From: Streptomyces sp. NBC_00344 | GTDB taxonomy: Bacteria > Actinomycetota > Actinomycetes > Streptomycetales > Streptomycetaceae | Assembly (NCBI RefSeq): GCF_036088315.1 | Contig: NZ_CP107996.1 | Span: 4,981,501 to 5,045,500 of the forward strand | Reading direction: 5' to 3' | DNA length: 64,000 nucleotides | Shown here: one piece after another, positions 24,781 to 32,771 of the stretch | Layout: every line of letters starts with the position of its first letter | Numbering within the stretch: position 1 is the first letter of the stretch | The notes under the pieces: generated by a model | What the model was told of the DNA's origin: nothing | Database searches by the model: none | Seen by the model: the letters and a program-made list of their open reading frames with translations, nothing else | Made by a program: the position numbers and the translations under genes

Positions 24781-25386
24781 CTACAACCACCCCTGGCGCC
24801 TGGCGGATCGCACTGCCTCCATGCGGTTACGGGTCCCCGTCTTCCCGATCGCGGATGACAGGTAGTTGCGGACCGTGGACTCCGACAGGTGCAGCTTCGC
24901 CGCTATGTCGGCGACGGTGGCCCCGTCCACCGACGCGTTCAGCACGTCGCACTCGCGCCCGGTCAGCGGGCTCGGGCCCGCGCTCAGTGCGGCCGCGGCC
25001 AGGGCGGGGTCGATGACCGTCTCACCGGCCAGCACCCGGCGGATGGCCGCCGCCAGTTCCTCCACCGGGCCGTCCTTGACCAGGAAGCCCGCGGCCCCCG
25101 CCTCCATCGCCCGGCGCAGATAGCCGGGCCTGCCGAAGGTGGTGAGGATCAGCACCCGGCAGCCGGGTGCCCGGGTGCGGAGGTCGGCGGCGGCGTCCAG
25201 CCCGCTGCGGCCCGGCAGTTCGATGTCCAGGAGCGCCACGTCGGGCGAAGCGTCGAGAACCGCGTCCACGATCCGGTCGCCGGTGGCCACCTGGGCGACC
25301 ACTTCGATGTCCTCCTCGAGTCCGAGCAGCATGGCGAGCGCGCCGCGCATCATTCCCTGGTCTTCGGCGAGGAGGACTCGGATCAT
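24781..25386 (-). CDS. NarL/LuxR-family response regulator
   Basis: A 201-residue regulator. The receiver domain has DQ in LAEDQGMMRG, phospho-acceptor Asp54 (VALLDIELPGRSG), TT in LILTTFGRPGY and K in LVKDGP. The C-terminal LuxR helix-turn-helix (LTGRECDVLNASVDGATVADIAAKLHLSESTVRNYLSSAI) is DesR-like. Its start overlaps the histidine kinase stop by 4 bp. It probably regulates the ABC transporter genes immediately upstream. Confidence 0.92.
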   Translation of the reverse strand: MIRVLLAEDQGMMRGALAMLLGLEEDIEVVAQVATGDRIVDAVLDASPDVALLDIELPGRSGLDAAADLRTRAPGCRVLILTTFGRPGYLRRAMEAGAAGFLVKDGPVEELAAAIRRVLAGETVIDPALAAAALSAGPSPLTGRECDVLNASVDGATVADIAAKLHLSESTVRNYLSSAIGKTGTRNRMEAVRSARRQGWL

Positions 25387-26582
25387 TCTCTGGGCTCCAA
25401 CTCTGCTGTTGTGCAGGGGTCCTGGGCTGTCTCCACCGGCAGTTCGGCCACCAGCCGGAAACCGCTCCGCTGGCCGGGCCCGGCGTCCAGCGAGCCCCCC
25501 GCCGCCGCCAGGCGTTCGGTCAGGCCCTTCAGTCCGCTGCCGGGTGACGTCGAGCCTACGCCGCGGCCGTTGTCCTTGATCACCAGACGCACTCGCTCGC
25601 AGTGGGTGCCGTCCACGGTGATCTCGCAGCGGCTCGCCTTGCTGTGCCGGACGGCGTTGGTGACGGCCTCCCGGACGACCCAGCCGAGCAGCGCGGCGCT
25701 CTGGGGCTCCAGCGGCGGACCCGACTGCCGTACGACGGGCTCGATCCCCGCCGCGGTCAGCGCCGAGCGGGCGCGGTCGAGTTCGTCGGCGAGGCTGGCG
25801 TCACGGTAGCCGGTGACCGCCTCGCGGATCTCCGTGAGTGCCTGCCGGCCGACCGTTTCGATGTCGGCGATCTGGCCCAGCGCCGCGTCCATGTCGCGAG
25901 GGGCGATCCTGCGGGCCGCCTCGGACTTCACGACGATCACCGAGAGCGTGTGGCCGAGCAGATCGTGCAGATCGCGGGAGAACCGCAGCCGCTCCTTCTC
26001 GACCGCGGTGCGGGCCAGCTCCTGACGGGTGGAGCGCAGCTCCATGACGGTCTCGGACAGCGTCAGGATCGCGGCGGTCACGGCTCCGGAGATGAAGGTG
26101 CCGTAGCCCAGGGTCCATGGGTCCCAGGGGTTCTTCCCCTCGTGCCCCGAGATGAAGCCGGCCGACCCACCGATGACGAGCAGGACGAGGGCGAGCTGCC
26201 TGTTGCGCAGCGTGGTACCGACGGCCAGTGCGAGCAGCGGGAAGAACAGCAGCCAGTTGCCGGCGTAGCCGATGGCGAGCGCGTAGGTGATGACGATCAG
26301 GACGCCGAGGAGGCAGAGGGTCGTCCGGCTCTGCCGCTTCTCCTTGTCGAAGGCGCGGAACGTCACGGAGATGTAGATCGAGTTGAAGGCGAGCAGCCCC
26401 AGACCGCCGATCCATGGATTCGCGGCCTCGCCCTTGATCAGATTCGAGAAGCTGCCGAGACCGAGCAGCAGCCACGGCAGGAGGGTGAAGGCGTTCGGCG
26501 GCCCCGGGCGTCTGTGCTCCCGGATCTCCTGCACCCGCTTGCGGCGCCGCCGCCTCAGCTCGGCGAGCTTTCCGAACATCAT
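25383..26582 (-). CDS. DesK-type sensor histidine kinase
   Basis: A 399-residue membrane kinase with five or six helices in residues 30-175, a HisKA_3 domain with phospho-acceptor His206 (FSRDLHDLLGHTLSVI), and a HATPase domain (REAVTNAVRHSKA, KDNGRGVGSTSPGSGLKGLTERL). The order ATPase-permease-kinase-regulator is that of antibiotic- or membrane-stress-responsive modules. Two adjacent ATGs (26582 and 26579) follow AGGAG; the second has the better spacing. Confidence 0.9.
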   Translation of the reverse strand: MMFGKLAELRRRRRKRVQEIREHRRPGPPNAFTLLPWLLLGLGSFSNLIKGEAANPWIGGLGLLAFNSIYISVTFRAFDKEKRQSRTTLCLLGVLIVITYALAIGYAGNWLLFFPLLALAVGTTLRNRQLALVLLVIGGSAGFISGHEGKNPWDPWTLGYGTFISGAVTAAILTLSETVMELRSTRQELARTAVEKERLRFSRDLHDLLGHTLSVIVVKSEAARRIAPRDMDAALGQIADIETVGRQALTEIREAVTGYRDASLADELDRARSALTAAGIEPVVRQSGPPLEPQSAALLGWVVREAVTNAVRHSKASRCEITVDGTHCERVRLVIKDNGRGVGSTSPGSGLKGLTERLAAAGGSLDAGPGQRSGFRLVAELPVETAQDPCTTAELEPRE

Positions 26583-26590
26583 CACTCCTG

Positions 26591-27319
26591 TCACACGGTC
26601 CTTGCGGACCGACGGTACGAGATGACCGCGTAGGAACCGAACGCCAGCAGCCAGACGGCCAGTACGGTCACGGTGGTGAGACCCGGCGCGTTGCCCTTGG
26701 CCGTGGCCCAGCCCAGTTCGGCGAACCGGTTGGCCGGGGTGTAACGGGCGACGGACTGCAGCCAGCCGGGGAAGGCGGCGAGCGGGAACCACAGGCCGCC
26801 CACGATGGCCAGCCCCATCAGGCCGGCCACGTTCACCACACCGGTGGTCTGGGCGGTCAGCCGGTAACCGTTGCCGATGCCGAGCAGGGTGAAGGGCAGC
26901 GCACCGGTCCACAGCAGCAGTGTGAGCACCACCCACTGCCACACGTCCAGCCGTACTCCGTTGATCAGTGCACCGGCGGCCAGTACCGCCAGGATGCCGG
27001 GAAGCACCGTCACGGAACCGGAGATGGCCCGCCCCAGCACCACTCTGGAGGGAGCCAGCGGATTCACCCGCAGCTGGCGCAGCCAGCCGATCGCCTTGTC
27101 CGACGCGACCCCGGTGCCGACACCCAGCGCGGCGCCCAGCGCACCGTACGCGGCCATGCCGACCATCGAGGTGATCTTCCAGGCGTCCGAGTCGGCGTCG
27201 CTGGTGGAGCCGATATTGGTGAACAGCAGGTACATCATCACCGGCATACCGATGCCGAAGATGACGAACCCGGTGTCGCGCAGTGTCCGCCGTACTTCGA
27301 GCGTGATGTATTCCAGCAT
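26591..27319 (-). CDS. ABC-2 type transporter permease
   Basis: A 242-residue protein with six hydrophobic helices and ABC2_membrane features (EYITLEVRRTLRDTGFVIFGIGMPVMMYL, then GWLRQLRVNPLAPS as the coupling helix region). Its ATG overlaps the stop of the ATPase gene by one base (TGATG). With the ATPase it forms an exporter of about the size of LinearmycinR/DrrAB-type systems. Confidence 0.9.
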   Translation of the reverse strand: MLEYITLEVRRTLRDTGFVIFGIGMPVMMYLLFTNIGSTSDADSDAWKITSMVGMAAYGALGAALGVGTGVASDKAIGWLRQLRVNPLAPSRVVLGRAISGSVTVLPGILAVLAAGALINGVRLDVWQWVVLTLLLWTGALPFTLLGIGNGYRLTAQTTGVVNVAGLMGLAIVGGLWFPLAAFPGWLQSVARYTPANRFAELGWATAKGNAPGLTTVTVLAVWLLAFGSYAVISYRRSARTV

Positions 27320-28242
27320 CAGACTGCCGCCTTCTCGGGAACGGGTTCGTGCGAGGTGAGGGTCAGGAAGGCGTCCTCGAGGGTCGCCGGTGCGACCGAG
27401 AGGCCGCGGATCGCGTTGAGCTCCGCAAGGGCGACGACCGTCGCATCCGGGTCGTCGGTGCGAAGGAAGGCCCGGTCGCCGCGGATCTCGGTCGAGGTGA
27501 CACCCGGCAGCAGTGAGAGACCCTCGCTGCTGCGGCCCGCCAGATCGAAGGAGACCAGGCTGCCGCCGCCCGAGCGCTTGATCAGTTCGGAACTGCCGTC
27601 GGCGACGATCCGGCCCTTGTCGATCACCACGATGCGGTCGGCGTTGTCGTCGGCCTCCTCCAGATAGTGGGTGGAGAAGAGCACGGTGTTCCCGCGGCGC
27701 GCATAGGCCCGCATCGAGTCCCAGAACGCCCGCCTGGCCTCCACATCGAGCGCCGCTGTCGGTTCGTCCAGCACGATCAGCTCCGGATTCCCGGCCAGCG
27801 CGACAGCGAAGCGGACCCGCTGCGCCTGGCCGCCGGAGAGCTTGTCGACCCGGCGCTCGCCGAGCTCGCCGAGCCCCGCCATGTCCAGCGCCTCGTCCAC
27901 CGGCAGCGGATCGGGGTAGGTGCTCGCGACGAAGGCGATCAGTTCCCGGACCGTCACCCGGGGGATGGGCTGCCCCTCCTGGAGCATCGCGCCCACCAGC
28001 CCGGCCCGTACCGCCTCTTCGGGGGAACGGCCGAAGAGCCGTACCCGTCCGGAGTCGGGCTCGTCCAGACCGAGCAGCAGGCTGATGGTGGTGGACTTGC
28101 CGGCCCCGTTGCGCCCCAGGAGCGCGACCGTCTCGCCGCGGCGGATCTCCAGATCGGCGCCGTCCACGGCCCTGATCGCGCCGAAGGCCTTGACCGCCCC
28201 GGCGAAGCTCACCGCGGAGCCGGTGTCTGATGTCTGTGTCAT
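27319..28242 (-). CDS. ABC transporter ATP-binding protein (drug/lipid exporter type)
   Basis: A 307-residue ATPase with Walker A GRNGAGKST near residue 45, Q-loop AMLQEGQ, signature LSGGQAQRV, Walker B LIVLDEPTAALD and switch HYLEEAD. A DUF4162-like C-terminal region follows (LLPGVTSTEIRGDRAFLRTDDPDATV). It is the first gene of a four-gene ABC-two-component operon. A GACA-AA-TGTC dyad lies 62 bp upstream. Confidence 0.92.
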   Translation of the reverse strand: MTQTSDTGSAVSFAGAVKAFGAIRAVDGADLEIRRGETVALLGRNGAGKSTTISLLLGLDEPDSGRVRLFGRSPEEAVRAGLVGAMLQEGQPIPRVTVRELIAFVASTYPDPLPVDEALDMAGLGELGERRVDKLSGGQAQRVRFAVALAGNPELIVLDEPTAALDVEARRAFWDSMRAYARRGNTVLFSTHYLEEADDNADRIVVIDKGRIVADGSSELIKRSGGGSLVSFDLAGRSSEGLSLLPGVTSTEIRGDRAFLRTDDPDATVVALAELNAIRGLSVAPATLEDAFLTLTSHEPVPEKAAV

Positions 28243-28303
28243 GGCTCCCACGCTAGGGAGCGCCAGGTGACAGCGGCAGATGCGCATGTACGGACTCGGC
28301 AAG

Positions 28304-28313
28304 GACAAATGTC
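28304..28313. promoter_or_regulatory. Small dyad upstream of the ABC-two-component operon
   Basis: GACAAATGTC is a short dyad (GACA-AA-TGTC); a related TGACAG lies about 35 bp away at 28268. In DesK/DesR-type modules the regulator often binds such sites upstream of the ABC genes. This is only a positional guess. Confidence 0.25.
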
Positions 28314-28507
28314 ACGGGTGTGTGGCCCGCGACCCCATCTGATGACTCGTCAGGGAACCTTCACGCGTGCGATGCTGGTGCGCCCCACCTGGGGCGGCCG
28401 TCTGCCGGTCGTTCCGTCCGGCGCGGGAGCCCGGTGCCGTACGGCCGCGGCCCCGGGATGATCCGGCAGACCCCCAGGTCCCTCCGCCGTCGAGGAGCGC
28501 CTGCACC

Positions 28508-29362
28508 ATGCCCATTGATGCCGAAAGGGCCGTCGCGGCCGAGCCCCGTTCCGGCGAGATCTCCTGGGACCACAAGGACATCCAGCTCTACCACCTCGGT
28601 GTCGGCGCAGGCCTGCCCGCCACCGACCCCCACGAGCTTCGCTACACCTTCGAATCCGGACTGCAGGTGCTGCCGAGCTTCGCGACCGTCGCCGGCGGAG
28701 TGATGGCGCTCGACGCCGGGCTCTCCGCGCCCGGCGTCGATGTGGACCTCGCCGCCGTTCTGCACGGGGGGCAGACCGTGGTGACGCACCGGCCCATCCC
28801 CGTCAGAGGCAGCGCGGTCGCCACCACCAGGGTTCTCGCGGTGTACGACAAGGGGAAAGCCGCGGTCATCGTGCAGCGCACCGAGGTCGCAGATGGCCGG
28901 GGGCCGCTGTGGACGAGCGACTCCCAGATCTTCGTGCGCGGTGAGGGCGGCTTCGGCGGGGAACGCGGCCCCTCGATGCGGCCCGCTGCCCCCGGCGGTG
29001 CGCCCGACCGGACCGAGGAGCGCCGGATCCGCCAGGACCAGGCATTGCTCTACCGCCTCTCCGGCGACTGGAACCCGCTGCACGCCGACCCGGAGTTCGC
29101 CCGGCGCGCCGGCTTCGACCGGCCGATCCTGCACGGCCTCTGCTCGTACGGCATCACGCTCAAGGCCGTTGTGGACACGGTCCTCGGTGGTGATGCCGCC
29201 CGGGTCGACTCGTTCCGCACCCGTTTCGCCGGGGTGGTCTTTCCCGGTGAGACGCTCAGAATGCGGATGTGGCAGTCGCCCGGCCGGGTCCGTCTCGCGG
29301 TCTCGGCCGTCGAGCGGGACGACGCGCCGGTCCTCACCGACACCATCGTCGAACACCACTGA
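28508..29362 (+). CDS. MaoC-like (R)-specific enoyl-CoA hydratase, double hot-dog
   Basis: A 284-residue double hot-dog protein of the 17-beta-HSD4/peroxisomal hydratase 2 type. The N-terminal non-catalytic domain has the FESGLQVLPSFATVAGGV opening. The C-terminal MaoC domain has the hydratase-2 motif YRLSGDWNPLHADPEFARRAGFDRPILHGLC with catalytic Asp and His. It hydrates trans-2-enoyl-CoA, in fatty acid or sterol side-chain beta-oxidation. ATG 28508 is used. It is monocistronic, with a hairpin terminator behind. The window also holds a KstR-like regulator, but I see no KstR box here. Confidence 0.88.
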   Translation: MPIDAERAVAAEPRSGEISWDHKDIQLYHLGVGAGLPATDPHELRYTFESGLQVLPSFATVAGGVMALDAGLSAPGVDVDLAAVLHGGQTVVTHRPIPVRGSAVATTRVLAVYDKGKAAVIVQRTEVADGRGPLWTSDSQIFVRGEGGFGGERGPSMRPAAPGGAPDRTEERRIRQDQALLYRLSGDWNPLHADPEFARRAGFDRPILHGLCSYGITLKAVVDTVLGGDAARVDSFRTRFAGVVFPGETLRMRMWQSPGRVRLAVSAVERDDAPVLTDTIVEHH

Positions 29363-29393
29363 CCGCCCTCTCGCGCGCAGGTCAGGGCAAGAG

Positions 29394-29427
29394 CGAGGGC
29401 CGGCCCCCGTCGGGTGGCCGGCCCTCG
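29394..29427. terminator. Hairpin terminator between converging genes
   Basis: CGAGGGCCGGCC and GGCCGGCCCTCG form a 12-bp perfect stem with a 10-base loop. It is downstream of the MaoC gene and of the 58-residue ORF on the other strand, so it can act bidirectionally. Confidence 0.7.
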
Positions 29428-29448
29428 CCGAGTCGAACGCGCGGTCAG

Positions 29449-29625
29449 TCAGGCCGCGTTGAAGTGCAGCTCCGCCGAGCGGCGGTGGCGGCCGAACGTC
29501 TCCGCCGCGGATGCGTCTGTGGAAGCCGCACCCCCTCGATGCTTTCCGGAGCCTCCGGCTTCGCCCCGGTCGGCGTCCGCAGGCTGCGGACGCGTCTGGG
29601 CCGTGTCGGTTCGGGCTTCAGACAT
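29449..29625 (-). CDS. Small 58-residue protein, unknown function
   Basis: An ATG with GGGGTGA about nine bases upstream opens a 58-codon frame: MSEARTDTAQTRPQPADADR, a Gly/Ser/Ala-rich centre with GKHRGG, and the C-terminus AETFGRHRRSAELHFNAA. It lies 52 bp after the putative propeller gene on the same strand and just before a terminator. An AT-rich patch (TATAAAT on the minus strand near 29652) could be its own promoter. There is no signal peptide, transmembrane segment or Cys. It could be a small regulatory or precursor peptide; no family is recognised. Confidence 0.5.
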   Translation of the reverse strand: MSEARTDTAQTRPQPADADRGEAGGSGKHRGGAASTDASAAETFGRHRRSAELHFNAA

Positions 29626-29677
29626 GATGGGAAATCACCCCGTAGTGATCGTTATTTATATGTGCAGGTCCGAGATT

Positions 29678-30868
29678 CTAACCAGCCGCCGGACGGCTCG
29701 TCAGAGGGGCTTGCTGCAAAGGCACGGGCCTGCACACACCAGGAGTGTCCAGGAGCCCGAAAGGTTCCTGACCTGCGGGATCCGCTTGTGCAGGTTGTGT
29801 GATCGCGTCCATCGGATGGTCATAGGAGGCGTCGTGCGCCCGGTAGAACGGGGTGTCCACCGGGACGCCGGCGAACGGCTCGATATTCATCACTCCGCAC
29901 GGCACCGAGCCTGTCGTGTACGGCAGTCGGAGGACGCCGTCGCTGCTCCACAGCCCGGACCCGGCCAACCACCCCTCGGGTCCTGCCAGTTGGAGCATCC
30001 GGCGCTCCGCGGGCCGCCACACCCCCAGCCAGCTCCCCGCCACCGAGTCGATCCGCATTGCGACGCCACAGCTCTCCGGCATCAGTACCTGCCCCGGCTG
30101 CACGGCGAAAGGTGAGAGTACGGCGTCGTCCGGATGCAGGCATTCCGGAAACCGTATCGGCCGGCGGCTGCCCAGCACCCCCCAGCCGAGCCGGTCGCAG
30201 CCCGGCGCATCCGACCGTACGAGCAGCAGACCGCTGTCCGGATCGGCCAGCAGCAGCCGGTCGTTGCTCGACCCGGTGATCTGGAGCAGCGGAGTCGTCT
30301 CCCCGCCCCGTTCGAGATCGACCGCCACCGCCTTGATGACCCCGCCCGACTCACGGTCCAGTGCCAGCATCCGGCCCGAGCGGTCCAGCCACACCCCGCC
30401 GGTGCAGCGCCCCGGCACCTCGCCGACGTACTCGGGCCCGAAGGCCCCGCCCGCGACGAGCCACACCGCTGTCGTGTGCTCACCCGCGGTGATGGCGTAG
30501 GCGCGGGTCCCGCCGGGCGCGGGCGGCAGCAGGGTCAGCTGTTCGCACTCGACGGCGCCCAAAGGCAGTTCGCCGGTGCCCGGCCCGGTCGGGTACAGCA
30601 GCGAGAAGGCGTGCCGGCCCGCCGTGAAGCGCCGGATGAGCACCCGCCCATCGGCCATCGGCAGTACGTCGGAGTCCGGCTCCTCGGGCTGGTTGCCCGG
30701 CAGCTCCACGGCATAGGGCTCCGGTCCGTCCAGTGTCCAGCGCTCGGGGAACCAGGCATCCGCGTCGCGGCGGGCCAGCCGGGCGGCGTAGGACCCGTCG
30801 TTGGCAATGGTGAAGTCCATCTGCCGTGCACCGTTCTCTACGGCGGTCTTCGTAGCCGGGGCCGTCAT
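29678..30868 (-). CDS. Conserved hypothetical protein, probable beta-propeller
   Basis: A 396-residue protein without signal peptide or membrane helix. Regularly spaced strand-turn segments (GRVLIRRFTAGRHAFSLLYP, GGVWLDRSGRMLALDRESGG, NDRLLLADPDSGLLLVRSD, GLWSSDGVLRLPYTTG) suggest a beta-propeller of six or seven blades. The C-terminal tail (PVDTPFYRAHDASYDHP, then Pro/Gln-rich) looks disordered. ATG 30868 is chosen; Met at 30820 (MDFTIAND) is possible. It is followed by a 58-residue ORF. No known enzyme motif. Confidence 0.65.
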   Translation of the reverse strand: MTAPATKTAVENGARQMDFTIANDGSYAARLARRDADAWFPERWTLDGPEPYAVELPGNQPEEPDSDVLPMADGRVLIRRFTAGRHAFSLLYPTGPGTGELPLGAVECEQLTLLPPAPGGTRAYAITAGEHTTAVWLVAGGAFGPEYVGEVPGRCTGGVWLDRSGRMLALDRESGGVIKAVAVDLERGGETTPLLQITGSSNDRLLLADPDSGLLLVRSDAPGCDRLGWGVLGSRRPIRFPECLHPDDAVLSPFAVQPGQVLMPESCGVAMRIDSVAGSWLGVWRPAERRMLQLAGPEGWLAGSGLWSSDGVLRLPYTTGSVPCGVMNIEPFAGVPVDTPFYRAHDASYDHPMDAITQPAQADPAGQEPFGLLDTPGVCRPVPLQQAPLTSRPAAG

Positions 30869-31176
30869 CGTTCGGTCACCTCCGGACACCGAAGCTAGTT
30901 TTCGTACGTCCTGCCGAACCAGTCGCCACGTGCCACTTCACACATACGGGTGGCCGTCGATGGATTCGCCTGAGAAGCGGCGGGCGGGTGTGCTCGCCGC
31001 ACCGTGCGAGGTGCCCGCGAGGCCGCCCGCACGACGGCAGGTGCGGCGGACGCGGACCGGGCGGCGGCGCGGGGCGCTCGGCCCCCGGACCGCCGCCGGG
31101 CCGGGCGGCGCTTCGCCTGCCGGTCCTGCCAGGGCCGACCGGCAGCGGGGGTGCACGGCGCGGGTAACCTGTAGGT
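30869..31176. other. Intergenic region, divergent promoters
   Basis: About 308 bp between the propeller-like gene (leftward) and the Nif3 gene (rightward). It is GC-rich, with a repetitive GCC/GGC stretch around 31010-31120. No ORF with a ribosome site and no RNA gene is evident. Confidence 0.5.
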
Positions 31177-32031
31177 GTGCCCCGTCTGTCTGAAGTCATC
31201 GCCGCACTCGACGCCCTCTGGCCCCCCGAGCGGGCCGAATCCTGGGACGCCGTGGGCACGGTCTGCGGTGATCCGGACGCGGACATCACCAGGGTGCTCT
31301 TCGCCGTCGACCCCGTGCAGGAGATCGCCGACGAGGCGGTGAAGCTGGGTGCCCAGCTGATCGTCACCCACCACCCGCTCTATCTGCGCGGTACGACGAC
31401 GGTCGCGGCGTCCACCTTCAGGGGCCGGGTCGTGCACACACTGATCAAGCAGGACATCGCCCTGCATGTCGCTCACACCAACGCGGACACCGCGGACCCC
31501 GGTGTCTCAGACGCGCTCGCCGGAGCACTTGACCTCCGGATCGTGGGGCCGCTCGTCCCCGACCCGGCCGACCCGCACGGGCGCCGCGGTCTCGGCCGGG
31601 TGTGTGAGCTCGACCACCCCGTACCGCTGCGTGAATTCGCCGCACGGGCGGCGGCGCGGCTGCCGGCGACCGCGCAGGGCATCCGGGTCGCCGGCGACCC
31701 GGATGCCCTGGTCCGCCGGATCGCGGTCAGCGGAGGATCGGGCGACAGCCTCTTCGACCAGGTACGCGCGTCCGGGGTCGATGTCTTCCTCACCGCCGAC
31801 CTGCGCCACCACCCGGTGTCCGACGCGGTGCACCACTCGGCTCTCGGCCTGGTCGACGCGGCGCACTGGGCCACCGAGTGGCCCTGGTGCACCCAGGCCG
31901 CCGCTCAGCTCGACGAGATTTCCGAACGGAACGGATGGGGTCTGCGCACCCACGTTTCCCGTACGGTCACAGACCCCTGGACCGCCCACGCGGCGTCCAC
32001 CCGAACCGATCATTCTGGAGCCCCCAACTGA
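31177..32031 (+). CDS. Nif3-like dinuclear metal-centre protein
   Basis: A 284-residue member of the Nif3/YbgI family. Metal-binding segments are present: VTHHPLYLRG, LHVAHTNADTADPGVS, and near the C-terminus the paired H-E sites (DLRHHPVSDAVHHSALGLVDAAHWATEW). Some members are annotated as type 2 GTP cyclohydrolase I; the true activity is unsettled. GTG start. It is first in a tightly packed trio: its stop overlaps the CTG start of the zinc-ribbon gene. Confidence 0.9.
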   Translation: MPRLSEVIAALDALWPPERAESWDAVGTVCGDPDADITRVLFAVDPVQEIADEAVKLGAQLIVTHHPLYLRGTTTVAASTFRGRVVHTLIKQDIALHVAHTNADTADPGVSDALAGALDLRIVGPLVPDPADPHGRRGLGRVCELDHPVPLREFAARAAARLPATAQGIRVAGDPDALVRRIAVSGGSGDSLFDQVRASGVDVFLTADLRHHPVSDAVHHSALGLVDAAHWATEWPWCTQAAAQLDEISERNGWGLRTHVSRTVTDPWTAHAASTRTDHSGAPN

Positions 32032-32771
32032 ACGCCGCGCACGCCGACCAGATCCGACTTCTCGACGTCCAGTCCCTCGACGTACGGCTGTCGCAGCTCG
32101 CCCACAAGCGCAAGTCGCTTCCCGAGCACGCCGAGATCGACTCCCTGACCAAGGACCTCACCCAGCTGCGGGACCTGCGCGTGGCCGTGCAGACGGAGGA
32201 GAGCGACACCGCCCGCGAGCAGACCAAGGCCGAGCAGGACGTCGACCAGGTCCGCCAGCGCTCCGTCCGGGACCAGCAGCGGCTGGACTCCGGTGCGGTC
32301 AGCTCGCCCAAGGATCTGGAGAACCTGCAGCGCGAGATCGCCTCGCTCGCCAAGCGCCAGGGTGACCTGGAGGACGTCGTCCTCGAAGTCATGGAGCGCC
32401 GCGAGTCCGCGCAGGAGCGGGCCGCCGAACTCACCGAGCGGGTCGCGTCGGTGGAGGGCAAGGCCGAGGACGCGACCGCCCGTCGTGACACCGCGGCCGG
32501 GGAGATCGACCGGGAGACCGCCACCCTCACCAAGGAGCGAGAGGTCGTGGCCGGATCCGTCCCCGCCGACCTGCTGAAGCTCTACGAGAAGCTGCGCGAG
32601 CAGCAGGGCGGCGTGGGCGCTGCCCGGCTCTACCAGCGGCGCTGCGAGGGATGCCGTCTCGAGCTCAACATCACCGAGGTCAACGAGGTCAAGGCCGCCT
32701 CCCCGGACACGGTGCTGCGGTGCGAGAACTGCCGCCGCATTCTGGTGCGTACGGCCGACTCGGGCATCTGA
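32028..32771 (+). CDS. C4-type zinc-ribbon protein with long coiled coil (CdsZ-like); CTG start
   Basis: A 247-residue protein. Residues about 1-195 form a long antiparallel coiled coil (LAHKRKSLPEHAEIDSL..., RRESAQERAAELTERVASVEG), followed by a zinc ribbon with CEGCRLEL and CENCRRIL. The family start, M-N-A-A-x-A-D-Q-I-R-L-L-D, aligns with CTG AAC GCC at 32028; GGAG lies seven bases upstream. No ATG, GTG or TTG exists nearby in frame. The CTG overlaps the Nif3 stop (CTGA). Related proteins are thought to act in ribosome-linked or RNA processes. Confidence 0.85.
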   Translation: MNAAHADQIRLLDVQSLDVRLSQLAHKRKSLPEHAEIDSLTKDLTQLRDLRVAVQTEESDTAREQTKAEQDVDQVRQRSVRDQQRLDSGAVSSPKDLENLQREIASLAKRQGDLEDVVLEVMERRESAQERAAELTERVASVEGKAEDATARRDTAAGEIDRETATLTKEREVVAGSVPADLLKLYEKLREQQGGVGAARLYQRRCEGCRLELNITEVNEVKAASPDTVLRCENCRRILVRTADSGI

